A stretch of 64,000 nt of DNA, taken from Brachionus manjavacas. Its lineage: Eukaryota > Rotifera > Eurotatoria > Ploima > Brachionidae. Positions 18,486 to 29,400 of the stretch are shown piece by piece. The stretch covers positions 268,200 through 332,199 of the forward strand of contig JAHQIY010000041.1 of the NCBI GenBank assembly GCA_019054805.1, in the 5' to 3' direction. The notes beneath the pieces were generated by a model. It made no database searches. It was not told the origin of the DNA and saw only the letters and a program-made list of their open reading frames with translations. The translations under genes were made by a program, and so were the position numbers. Numbering within the stretch: the first letter of the stretch is position 1; every line of letters begins with the position of its first letter.

Positions 18486-19214
18486 ATGGAATTTACACAA
18501 TCAAAATTTAATATCGGTATTATCATTTTTAGTGTTAAAAAAATAGTGTAAGAATTTTTTTTTTAAGTTTTGTTGATTTACCAATTTAGTTTTCAAATAG
18601 TATTTACATCAATTGCAATTTCTATGATTGTAATAGGAGCTAAATATATCGATGAATGTCCAATCCAGCCAATGATTCCGATTTGGCTCATAGTCCATGG
18701 CTCAGTCTCAATAACAATTTCACTATTCTTATTTATAAACTTTGCTTTAAATTACTTTCTTGCTTATTTACATTCGGTTGATGGAAATTGTGAAGATGGT
18801 GATGATGATAATGATGATGAAACCGCCTCATCTTTGTAAAACTAACTATTCTTTTAATTACATTTCTTTAGAAATCTAAAATTTTTAAGGCTAAAAAAGG
18901 CCTTGTGGGTGACATTGATAGTTTTAGTGATTTTGACAGTGTTTTTGGGATTATTTCAATTTGCATGGTTTATTACTGGTATTGATTTCTAAAATATTCA
19001 CTTAAAAATTAAGATATTAAATTTTTTTAAAGGAAACGTATTGGTTTATTCCAAACATAAAAAAGTTGTTTATAATGATCCGAACTCGAGTTTTTACTGT
19101 GACAAAACCCTGTTTTTGTTCTCGTTTTGGATGATTACTTCTTCATACATAATGATGGTAGTTTGGTGTATTCTTAAGACTTGTTTTAAATTTTGTTATA
19201 TTTTAATTAATTAA
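18486..19214 (+). CDS. TMEM272-like multi-pass membrane protein (four exons)
   Basis: Exons 18486-18547, 18590-18835, 18872-18978 and 19033-19214; all introns are GT-AG (42, 36 and 54 bp) and phases agree, giving 198 residues. Four hydrophobic segments are visible: FTSIAISMIVIGA, IWLIVHGSVSITISLFLF, LWVTLIVLVILTVFLGLFQF and FLFSFWMITSSYIMMVVW. Conserved family features are GAKYIDECPIQPMIPIWLI after the first segment, WFITGNVLVYS after the third and YCDKTLFLFSFW before the fourth. An acidic cytoplasmic or luminal loop follows segment two. The TMEM272 family has no well-established function. A disrupted inverted copy lies at 53185-53933. Confidence 0.75.
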
Positions 19215-19481
19215 AAATTAAAAAGTGAAATTTAAAAATTAACTTTTAATTATTATATATAATATGCATATTTTTTTGATTATAAAAAGCAATTTTATGT
19301 CAAATAAATCGACAATTTTGCTTTTAAATTACACATTTTTTTAGTTTATTTGTTCTTTAAATTTCTAGATTTAAATTTCAATAAAAAATACAAAATTCTC
19401 AAAATTTTGTCCGTCCCTAAGATCGGGATTAAATTATATAAAACAATGTTTTGCCCATTAATCCACTTCCGGAAAAATAAA
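19215..19481. other. Non-coding flank of the MULE
   Basis: AT-rich sequence between the TMEM272-like stop codon and the transposon end. The last nine bases, AAAAATAAA, differ at one position from the nine bases after the other end (AATAATAAA), a likely target-site duplication. Confidence 0.45.
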
Positions 19482-19585
19482 GGGGTTGTGAAGTTTGTTT
19501 CAATTCGATCTTTTCAATTCAGAAAAAATTAAATAACTATTTTACTAAAAGAGATAACTTAGTTCTGTAAAATGCTTAAGGCTTG
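19482..19585 (+). repeat. MULE left terminal inverted repeat
   Basis: About 104 bp. It pairs with 22156-22258 reversed; shared blocks include TTCAATTCGATCTTTTCAAT and AGTTCTGTAAAATGCT, separated by a few mismatches. Confidence 0.8.
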
Positions 19586-19589
19586 TATT

Positions 19590-19800
19590 TAACTGAGCAT
19601 TAATTTTTTAGGGTATTAGCAGTAAATTAAAATCATTAATAAATCTCTAATTGAGCATTAATTTATCATTTATTTAGCATTTAATTAAATATAAACAAGC
19701 ATTAATAAATTTAAACATTAACAATGAGAAAATTTTTTTTAGCATTATAAAACCAGTAAATGAGCATTAAATTTTTAACAAAGGAACATTAATAAAACCA
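19590..19800 (+). repeat. Subterminal repeats, left end (GAGCATTAAT type)
   Basis: About eight copies of a motif close to GAGCATTAAT in the plus orientation, spaced roughly 20-30 bp, between the terminal repeat and the transposase stop codon. The right end has the same motif in the opposite orientation. Confidence 0.65.
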
Positions 19801-21360
19801 TTATTGTACTAATAAAGCACCTTTAGCTTTTGCAGGTCTGCCTCTTTTACGTTTGCTACCAATTTCGACATTTTTAGCCTCCGAAGGTGGTTTGCAATAT
19901 TTCAATCTTATTGACACCCCGATGATATGTTTGCACATGTAATTTTTCAAAAACTCCGGACAGCTGCAAGTACTTTTTTTCCAATCGTCGTTTCTTGGAA
20001 TACAAACACACCATATACCAAATTGAACATTTTTGAATGTGTCAAATGAATTGAATTTCGCATTGTCATATCGATGTAATTCTTTATCAGAAATCTTAAT
20101 TACATCTTTAGCTGGTAAATAATACATTATTTCATTGTCAGTTTCTTTTTCAATCACTTGTTTATTTAACTTTGCCCAATTGTAACCATTTGTCCAATCA
20201 GAAAGTTTTATTGTCGTATTTTGCTGAAAAACTTTTGCATTAACTGTGGATGGGTTTCGTTCAATTGACCATTTTTTTACAATCGAAAGTGCAACAACAG
20301 TGAATCTAGAAAGCAATAAACGATCACGGAGTGTATCTTCATCTTTAATTACACGATTTGTTGCTTCAAGTGAATTATTTGTGCTTGGAGTAAATAGTTG
20401 CAATCCTTCGTACCAACCATCTTTTGTCATCAACCATTCACTTTGAAAGTATTGAATAAAACTTGTTTCATTTTTCCACTTCTTCAAAAATAGCTGTGTT
20501 GCTGTTTGGAAAATAGTCTCATTTCTGGAAATTTGAAGTGTTTCAATATCTTCCATCATTTCACGTTGAGAATCCTTGTCTTCCACAAATGAAAGTTTTT
20601 TATCAACACATCCTTTCATATGAGCCCAACACATCACCATATTTTTGTCATCGCCAAACACATTCGTAAAAGCATTTCTAATAGCTTCAGAGCCATCTGC
20701 AATCAAAATCAAGTTTTCTGTCTGAATTTCGAATCCACTCGAACTGGCACCTTGTTGAATACTTTTAAAAACAAATTCAAAATCTTTTTGTTTCTCATTA
20801 GAGCACACTGCGAAACCATAAGGATGAAAATGTTTATCCATATCTGTTGTACCAACGATTAGACATGGAAAGCCTTGCCATATCAACTTATAAGTTGCAT
20901 CTGCATGAAGTCTGTTTGAAATTGTTGTATTTGATAAAAGTCTTTTTGTTGTGATAAAAAATCTGAATTTTCTGCCTTCTTCATCTATATCTTCATCATC
21001 ATCAATTTCATAGTCATATATGATTTCATAATTTGATACCCATGCTGTGTCATCATCATCTGGTATTGAATTGTATTGTTGACACCAAGCTTCAAGTCCC
21101 CCTAAACTTATAGTTGACGTACCATATTCTTTGCTTTTTAATAACGATAAATAATTCGCTAATTGCTGTTTTGTTGGTACTGGTAATGATTTTTCAGCTA
21201 AAATTTCCAGTATGCGCTTGGGTTTAATTTTCAATTTAAATAATTCACAGATCTCTTTTTTTGTCTCTTCTTTAATTCCTGTTGTTCGTCGATCTTCGTG
21301 GACATGATCATCATTTGTTGTAAACATACTAACATCATCACTATCGTTGTGATATAACAA
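19801..21360 (-). CDS. MULE transposase (DDE and SWIM domains)
   Basis: 519 codons counted from a TTG that is only the first base of the uninterrupted frame; the real protein should begin upstream. Catalytic motifs: D154 (LHADATYKL), D222 (LIADGSEAIRNAF) with CWAHMK after it, and E332 (NNSLEATNRVIK). A SWIM zinc finger follows (C465, C467, C476, H478), then an AT-hook-like RGRP at 506-509. This is the standard order for MULE transposases, which cut and paste DNA with the DDE triad. Residues 1-25 carry the His-x-His end of a FLYWCH-type zinc finger whose first half lies upstream (21361-21480), interrupted by one in-frame TGA. The catalytic core looks intact. Confidence 0.85.
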   Translation of the reverse strand: MLYHNDSDDVSMFTTNDDHVHEDRRTTGIKEETKKEICELFKLKIKPKRILEILAEKSLPVPTKQQLANYLSLLKSKEYGTSTISLGGLEAWCQQYNSIPDDDDTAWVSNYEIIYDYEIDDDEDIDEEGRKFRFFITTKRLLSNTTISNRLHADATYKLIWQGFPCLIVGTTDMDKHFHPYGFAVCSNEKQKDFEFVFKSIQQGASSSGFEIQTENLILIADGSEAIRNAFTNVFGDDKNMVMCWAHMKGCVDKKLSFVEDKDSQREMMEDIETLQISRNETIFQTATQLFLKKWKNETSFIQYFQSEWLMTKDGWYEGLQLFTPSTNNSLEATNRVIKDEDTLRDRLLLSRFTVVALSIVKKWSIERNPSTVNAKVFQQNTTIKLSDWTNGYNWAKLNKQVIEKETDNEIMYYLPAKDVIKISDKELHRYDNAKFNSFDTFKNVQFGIWCVCIPRNDDWKKSTCSCPEFLKNYMCKHIIGVSIRLKYCKPPSEAKNVEIGSKRKRGRPAKAKGALLVQ

Positions 21361-21635
21361 ATGTATTGTTGCTGGACATTGTTTTGCACGTCATTTCACT
21401 TGATTGCATCTATAATACACGCGTTTCCCTTCACTTGTATTGTTTGTCATCGAAATACTCCAAATGCCATCACTTTTGATTTTTTCCATTGCTTCGTTCT
21501 TGTTGTTAAATGTACATTATGGGTCCATTTTCTTCTTGTTTGTTTGGATCTTTTTTTGACAATTTCTGTTTCCACATTATCTGTATCATCAGTATCTGTA
21601 TCGCTTTCATATTGTGCTACTCGTTGACTTGCCAT
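21361..21635 (-). pseudogene. N-terminal part of the MULE protein, FLYWCH-like, broken
   Basis: An ATG at 21635 opens a 62-codon frame (basic, Asp/Thr-rich start, then RRKWTHNVHL). Near 21480, in a run of A, the similarity moves to another frame that reads GIWSI, VYYRC and CPATI directly into the transposase. With the downstream HVH this makes a FLYWCH-type zinc finger (C, C, H, H). The frame change and an in-frame TGA near 21392 separate it from the catalytic part. An intron or a sequencing error could also explain this; no good GT-AG pair was evident. Confidence 0.5.
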
Positions 21636-21709
21636 TTTATGTATGACGTAAGTTTTTTCATCGTATTTGTATTATACAAAATGTACCGATTCATAGTAAA
21701 AAGTACTTA

Positions 21710-22015
21710 ATGGTAGCACTGTTAAGCAATTAATGTTGTTTTTTTTTAAATTAATGTAAATTTTTTTAAATTAATGTTAACTTCAAATTTATAATGTTCA
21801 AAAAATTTAATTAATGCAAGTTTGATAAAATAAATGCACACTTAAAATAATAAATGCACGTTTAAAATAATTATTGCTTGTCCAATATTATTAATGTTCT
21901 TTCAAAGAAATTAATGCTAAATATTATTATTGTTCAAATCAATTAAATTAATGCTCAAATCAACAAAATTAATGCTCATTTAAATATAAGTCAATGCTTA
22001 ATTATAAGCTAATTT
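21710..22015 (-). repeat. Subterminal repeats, right end (ATTAATGCTC type)
   Basis: At least twelve copies of a motif close to ATTAATGCTC or ATTAATGTT, about 20-24 bp apart, in the opposite orientation to those at 19590-19800. Arrays like this are where transposases of some families bind. Confidence 0.65.
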
Positions 22016-22033
22016 GCTTAATGCAGTAAAATA

Positions 22034-22128
22034 AGTCTGCAAAATACTCTGCAATTTTCTGTATTTTGCACGCCATTTGAAGTATTCCAATCAAGTGTGT
22101 AATTACATTGCAGAGTTTTTGCAGACAT
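22034..22128. repeat. Short inverted repeat inside the right MULE end
   Basis: GTCTGCAAAATACTCTGCAA at 22034 and, about 75 bp on, its reverse complement with one mismatch (TTGCAGAGTTTTTGCAGAC). It would form a 20-bp stem. It lies between the subterminal repeats and the terminal repeat and is present in the mirror copy too. Confidence 0.5.
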
Positions 22129-22155
22129 AAAGTTTTGGATTGAGCAAAGTTGCTT

Positions 22156-22258
22156 AACCATTGAGCATTTTACAGAACTAAATTATCACTTTTAGTAATA
22201 AAGTTATTTAACTTTTTTTGAATTGAAAAGATCGAATTGAAATGAACTTCACAGCCCC
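22156..22258 (-). repeat. MULE right terminal inverted repeat
   Basis: About 103 bp, reverse complement of 19482-19585 with scattered mismatches; ends at AGCCCC. Confidence 0.8.
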
Positions 22259-22915
22259 AATAATAAATATAATAAGAAGAGAAATTTTGATTATTTAATT
22301 AATTGATAGATTTTATTTATTGTATTGAAATATATTTGTGAAAAATTGTTGTTAAAAATTGAAAATTCAATTTGGAATTTGTTCATATATAAAGACTAGA
22401 TGATTAAATAATTTTTTTGGTAAAAACAAAATTTAGAAATAATTATATTTAAAAATGGTTCAATTTTTTGTTTTTAAATTACAAAATGTATCCAATATTG
22501 AAATAACATTAAAAAAGTGGGATGTTTCAAATATTTTTTTCAGCTTCAAATAAAAAATAATTTTAAGTTAATATTGCAAAAATGAAAAACTAAAAATCTG
22601 AAAAACTCAAAAATTTTTTTTTAAAAAGACTATGGTAAAGATTGGTTCGCCTGTTAAAGGAACAATACTTGTTCTTAGGTTTTATGAACTATTAGTCCAC
22701 CTAATCTAAAAATTGATCACCAAATTAAAATAAGCTAATGTAAAGATAAAAAATAAGACAGGAAAAAAAATTTCATAAAAAGTTTAAAATCGAGCGGAGA
22801 AGGTAAATTTTGCGAAACAGATGAATCTAAAATCCCCTCAAGTAAAACACTTGAAGTGTGAAAAATTGATTTAAATTTTTCTTTAATTTTTATTATTTAT
22901 ACTAAAAGGCAAAGA
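22259..22915. other. Unique AT-rich spacer between MULE and satellite
   Basis: No gene or repeat recognised. It is useful as a unique anchor: the same sequence, reversed and noisy, lies at 49390-50049 beyond the other end of the satellite. Confidence 0.5.
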
Positions 22916-23355
22916 ATAAAGTAAGGAGCGCATAAGCTAGAAAAATTCCCATTCTGCAGGAGGTTGAAAACTAAGTGACTGGTATTCATTTGAAAATCCA
23001 CTTGTGCATTACTTTTCGAATCACTGAATTTCGAATTTCGAAATTTCGAATAGTCAAAAAATGGCTTTTGTGCTCCCTTTCGAAGTCGCCTAATTTTTTG
23101 TTCTTTTGACTTTTTGGACTCTTGTGAAATTTTATCATGTAGAACTTTTTGCGTTCTTGAATTTGAGTTATTAATCATTATCGTAGCTAGAAAATTGACC
23201 ATTCTGCAGTGACTTGAAAACTGAGTCCTTGGCAAACACTTGTAAGTTTCCCATGTGCATAACTTTTCGAATCTTTGACCTTTTTTTGATCTGTAAAAGC
23301 CAAAGTCAAGAAAATATCAAGATCTATCTAGTGGTAACTTTGGTTTTGCATAATT

Positions 23356-23420
23356 CGAAAAATTTATTGCAAAAAACCCATTTGAAAAACGTCAAAAAAT
23401 GGGTTTTTTGCTCTTTTTCG
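23356..23420 (+). repeat. Hairpin present in every satellite monomer (first full example)
   Basis: GCAAAAAACCCATTT (23369-23383) pairs perfectly with AAATGGGTTTTTTGC (23397-23411) around a 13-base loop. An outer pair, CGAAAAA (from 23356) with TTTTTCG (to 23420), adds seven base pairs after a small internal loop. The element recurs once per monomer through both arrays. Confidence 0.85.
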
Positions 23421-26400
23421 AAGTCGCCTATTTTTTTGTTCTTTTGACTTTTTGGACTCTTGTGAAATTTTATCATGTAGAACTTTTTGCGTTCTTGAAT
23501 ATGAGTTATTAATCATTATCGTAGCTAGAAAATTGACCATTCTGCAGTGACTTGAAAACTGAGTCCTTGGCAAACACTTGTTAGTTTCCCATGTGCATTA
23601 CTTTTCGAATCTTTGACCTTTTTTTGATCTGTAAAAGCCAAAGTCAAGAAAATATCAAGATCTTTCTAGTGGTAATTTTGGTTTTGCATTTTTCGAAAAA
23701 TTTATTGCAAAAAACCCATTTGAAAAACGTCAAAAAATGGGTTTTTTGCTCTTTTTCGAAGTCGCCTATTTTTTTGTTCTTTTACTTTTTTGGACTCCTG
23801 TAAATTGTATCATGCAGAACTTTTTGCGTTCTTGAATTTGAGTTATTAATCATTATCGTAGCTAAAAAATTGACCATTCTGCAGTTACTTGAAAACTGAG
23901 TCCTTGGCAAACACTTGTTAGTTTCCCATGTGCATTACTTTTCGAATCTCTGACCTTTTTTTGATCTGTAAAAGCCAAAGTCAAGAAAATATCAAGAACA
24001 ATCTAGTGGTAATTTTGGTTTTGCATAATTCGAAAAATTTATTGCAAAAAACCCATTTGAAAAACGTCAAAAAATGGGTTTTTTGCTCTTTTTCGAAGTC
24101 GCCTAATTTCTTGTCCTTTTACTTTTTGGACTCCTGTAAATTGTATCATGTAGAACTTTTTGCGTTCTTGAATTTGAGTTATTAATCATTATCGTAGCTA
24201 GAAAATTGACCATTCTGCAGTGACTTGAAAACTGAGTCCTTGGCAAACACTTGTAAGTTTCCCATGTGCATAACTTTTCGAATCTTTGACCTTTTTTTGA
24301 TCTGTAAAAGCCAAAGTCAAGAAAATTTCAAGATCTATCTAGTGGTAACTTCGGTTTTGCATAATTCGAAAAAATTCATTGCAAAAAACCCATTTGAAAA
24401 ACGTCAAAAAATGGGTTTTTTGCTCTTTTTCGAAGTCGCCTAATTTCTTGTCCTTTAAACTTTTTGGACTCCTGTAAATTGTATCATGTAGAACTTTTTG
24501 CGTTCTTGAATTTGAGTTATTAATCATTATCGTAGCTAAAAAATTGACCATTCTGCAGTGACTTGAAAACTGAGTCCTTGGCAAACACTTGTAAGTTTCC
24601 CATGTGCATAACTTTTCGAATCTTTGACATTTTTTTGATCTGTAAAAGCCAAAGTCAAGAAAATTTCAAGATCTATCAAATGGTATTTTCGGTTTTGCAT
24701 AATTCGAAAAATTTATTGCAAAAAACCCATTTGAAAAACGTCAAAAAATGGGTTTTTTGCTCTTTTTCGAAGTCGCCCAATTTTTGTTCCTTTACCTTTA
24801 TGATCTCCTGTAAATTGTATCATGTAGAACTTTTTGCGTTCTTGAATTTGAGCTATTAATCATTATCGTAGCTAAAAAATTGACCATTCTGCAGTTACTT
24901 GAAAACTGAGTCCTTGGCAAACACTTGTAAGTTTCCCATGTGCATAACTTTTCGAATCTTTGACCTTTTTTTGATCTGTAAAAGCCAAAGTCAAGAAAAT
25001 TTCAAGTTCTATCTAGTGGTAACTTTGGTTTTGCATAATTCGAAAAATTCATTGCAAAAAACCCATTTGAAAAACGTCAAAAAATGGGTTTTTTGCTCTT
25101 TTTCGAAGTCGCCTAATTTTTTGTTCTTTTACCTTTTTGGACTCCTGTAAATTGTATCATGTAGAACTTTTTGCGTTCTTGAATTTGAGTTATTAATCAT
25201 TATCGTAGCTAAAAAATTGACCATTCTGCAGTTACTTGAAAACTGAGTCCTTGGCAAACACTTGTAAGTTTCCCATGTGCATAACTTTTCGAATCGTTGA
25301 CCTTTTTTTGATCTGTAAAAGCCAAAGTCAAGAAAATTTCAAGATCTATCTAGTGGTAATTTTGGTTTTGCATAATTCGAAAAATTTATTGCAAAAAACC
25401 CATTTGAAAAACGTCAAAAAATGGGTTTTTTGCTCTTTTTCGAAGTCGCCCAATTTTTGTTCCTTTACCTTTTGTGACTCCTGTAAATTGTATCATGTAG
25501 AACTTTTTGCGTTCTTGAATTTGAGCTATTAATCATTATCGTAGCTAGAAAATTGACCATTCTGCAGTGACTTGAAAACTGAGTCCTTGGCAAACACTTG
25601 TAAGTTTCCCATGTGCATAACTATTCGAATCGTTGACCTTTTTTTGATCTGTAAAAGCCAAAGTCAAGAAAATTTCAAGATCTATCTAGTGGTAACTTCG
25701 GTTTTGCATAATTCGAAAAATTCATTGCAAAAAACCAATTTGAAAAACGTCAAAAAATGGGTTTTTTTGCTCTTTTTCGAAGTCGCCTAATTTTTTGTTC
25801 TTTTACCTTTTTGGACTCCTGTAAATTGTATCATGTAGAACTTTTTGCGTTCTTGAATTTGAGCTATTAGTCATTATCGTAGCTAGAAAATTGACCATTC
25901 TGCAGTGACTTGAAAACTGAGTCCTTGGCAAACACTTGTAAGTTTCCCATGTGCATAACTTTTCGAATCTTTGACCTTTTTTGATCTGTAAAAGCCAAAG
26001 TCAAGAAAATTTCAAGATCTATCTAGTGGTAATTTTGGTTTTGCATAATTCGAAAAATTCATTGCAAAAAACCCATTTGAAAAACGTCAAAAAATGGGTT
26101 TTTTGCTCTTTTTCGAAGTCGCCTATTTTTTTGTTCTTTTACTTTTTTGGACTCCTGTAAATTGTATCATGCAGAACTTTTTGCGTTCTTGAATTTGAGT
26201 TATTAGTCATTATCGTAGCTAGAAAATTGACCATTCTGCAGTGACTTGAAAACTGAGTCCTTGGCAAACACTTGTAAGTTTCCCATGTGCATAACTTTTC
26301 GAATCTTTGACCTTTTTTTGATCTGTAAAAGCTAAAGTAAAGAAAATTTCAAGATCTATCTAGTGGTAATTTTGGTTTGCATAATTCGAAAAATTCATTG

Positions 26401-26469
26401 CAAAAAACCCATTTGAAAAACGTCAAAAAATGGGTTTTTTGCTCTTTTTCGAAGTCGCCTATTTTTTTG

Positions 26470-29400
26470 TTCTTTTACTTTTTGTGACTCCTGTGAAATT
26501 TTATCATGTAGAACTTTTTGCGTTCTTGAATTTGAGTTATTAATCATTATCGTAGCTAAAAAATTGACCATTCTGCAGTTACTTGAAAACTGAGTCCTTG
26601 GCAAACACTTGTAAGTTTCCCATGTGCATAACTTTTCGAATCGTTGACCTTTTTTTGATCTGTAAAAGCCAAAGTCAAGAAAATTTCAAGATCTATCTAG
26701 TGGTAACTTCGGTTTTGCATAATTCGAATAATTTATTGCAAAAAACCCATTTGAAAAACGTCAAAAAGGGGTTTTTTGCTCTTTTTCGAAGTCGCCTTAT
26801 TTCTTTTTCTTTTACTTTTTGGACTCCTGTAAATTGTATCATGGAGAACTTTTTGCGTTCTTGAATTTGAGCTATTAATTATTATCGTAGCTAGAAAATT
26901 GACCATTCTGCAGTGACTTGAAAACTGAGTCCTTGGCAAACACTTGTAAGTTTCCCATGTGCATAACTTTTCGAATCTTTGACCTTTTTTTGATCTGTAA
27001 AAGCTAAAGTAAAGAAAATTTCAAGATCTATCTAGTGGTAATTTTGGTTTTGCATAATTCGAAAAATTCATTGCAAAAAACCCATTTGAAAAACGTCAAA
27101 AAATGGGTTTTTTGCTCTTTTTCGAAGTCGCCTATTTTTTTGTTCTTTTACTTTTTTGGACTCCTGTAAATTGTATCATGCAGAACTTTTGCGTTCTTGA
27201 ATTTGAGTTATTAGTCATTATCGTAGCTAGAAAATTGACCATTCTGCAGTGACTTGAAAACTGAGTCCTTGGCAAACACTTGTAAGTTTCCCATGTGCAT
27301 AACTTTTCGAATCTTTGACCTTTTTTTGATCTGTAAAAGCTAAAGTAAAGAAAATTTCAAGATCTATCTAGTGGTAATTTTGGTTTGCATAATTCGAAAA
27401 ATTCATTGCAAAAAACCCATTTGAAAAACGTCAAAAAATGGGTTTTTTGCTCTTTTTCGAAGTCGCCTATTTTTTGTTCTTTTACTTTTTTGGACTCCTG
27501 TAAATTGTATCATGCAGAACTTTTTGCGTTCTTGAATTTGAGTTATTAGTCATTATCGTAGCTAGAAAATTGACCATTCTGCAGTGACTTGAAAACTGAG
27601 TCCTTGGCAAACACTTGTAAGTTTCCCATGTGCATAACTTTTCGAATCTTTGACCTTTTTTTGATCTGTAAAAGCTAAAGTAAAGAAAATTTCAAGATCT
27701 ATCTAGTGGTAATTTTGGTTTGCATAATTCGAAAAATTCATTGCAAAACCCATTTGAAAAACGTCAAAAAATGGGTTTTTTGCTCTTTTTCGAAGTCGCC
27801 TATTTTTTTGTTCTTTTACTTTTTTGTGACTCCTGTGAAATTTTATCATGTAGAACTTTTTGCGTTCTTGAATTTGAGTTATTAATCATTATCGTAGCTA
27901 AAAAATTGACCATTCTGCAGTTACTTGAAAACTGAGTCCTTGGCAAACACTTGTAAGTTTCCCATGTGCATAACTTTTCGAATCGTTGACCTTTTTTTGA
28001 TCTGTAAAAGCCAAAGTCAAGAAAATTTCAAGATCTATCTAGTGGTAATTTTGGTTTTGCATAATTCGAAAAATTCATTGCAAAAAACCCATTTGAAAAA
28101 CGTCAAAAAATGGGTTTTTTGCTCTTTTTCGAAGTCGCCTATTTTTTGTTCTTTTACTTTTTTGGACTCCTGTAAATTGTATCATGCAGAACTTTTTGCG
28201 TTCTTGAATTTGAGTTATTAATCATTATCGTAGCTAAAAAATTGACCATTCTGCAGTGACTTGAAAACTGAGTCCTTGGCAAACACTTGTAAGTTTCCCA
28301 TGTGCATTACTTTTCGAATCTTTGACCTTTTTTTGATCTGTAAAAGCTAAAGTAAAGAAAATTTCAAGATCTATCTAGTGGTAATTTTGGTTTGCATAAT
28401 TCGAAAAATTCATTGCAAAAAACCCATTTGAAAAACGTCAAAAAATGGGTTTTTTGCTCTTTTTCGAAGTCGCCTATTTTTTTGTTCTTTTACTTTTTGG
28501 ACTCCTGTAAATTGTATCATGCAGAACTTTTTGCTTTCTTGAATTTGAGCTATTAGTCATTATCGTAGCTAGAAAATTGACCATTCTGCAGTGACTTGAA
28601 AACTGAGTCCTTGGCAAACACTTGTAAGTTTCCCATGTGCATAACTTTTCGAATCTTTGACCTTTTTTTGATCTGTAAAAGATAAAGTCAAGAAAATTTC
28701 AAGATCTATCTAGTGGTAACTTCGGTTTTGCATAATTCGAAAAATTCATTGCAAAAAACCCATTTGAAAAACGTCAAAAAATGGGTTTTTTGCTCTTTTT
28801 CGAAGTCGCCTATTTTTTTGTTCTTTTACTTTTTTGGACTCCTGTAAATTGTATCATGCAGAACTTTTTGCGTTCTTGAATTTGAGTTATTAGTCATTAT
28901 CGTAGCTAGAAAATTGACCATTCTGCAGTGACTTGAAAACTGAGTCCTTGGCAAACACTTGTAAGTTTCCCATGTGCATAACTTTTCGAATCTTTGACCT
29001 TTTTTTGATCTGTAAAAGATAAAGTCAAGAAAATTTCAAGATCTATCTAGTGGTAATTTTGGTTTGCATAATTCGAAAAATTCATTGCAAAAAACCCATT
29101 TGAAAAACGTCAAAAAATGGGTTTTTTGCTCTTTTTCGAAGTCGCCTATTTTTTTGTTCTTTTACTTTTTTGTGACTCCTGTGAAATTTTATCATGTAGA
29201 ACTTTTTGCGTTCTTGAATTTGAGTTATTAATCATTATCGTAGCTAAAAAATTGACCATTCTGCAGTTACTTGAAAACTGAGTCCTTGGCAAACACTTGT
29301 AAGTTTCCCATGTGCATAACTTTTCGAATCGTTGACCTTTTTTTGATCTGTAAAAGCCAAAGTCAAGAAAATTTCAAGATCTATCTAGTGGTAATTTTGG

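Larger units (their letters stand above)
19482..22258 (-). mobile_element. MULE (Mutator-like) DNA transposon
   Basis: A 2.78-kb element with terminal inverted repeats of about 100 bp, beginning GGGGTTGTGAAGTT on the left and, reverse-complemented, GGGGCTGTGAAGTT on the right. It is flanked by a nine-base near-duplication (8 of 9), the usual size for MULEs. It encodes a DDE transposase with a SWIM zinc finger on the minus strand. Inside both ends lie many copies of a short motif in opposite orientation. An inverted, degraded copy is at 50050-52906. Confidence 0.85.
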
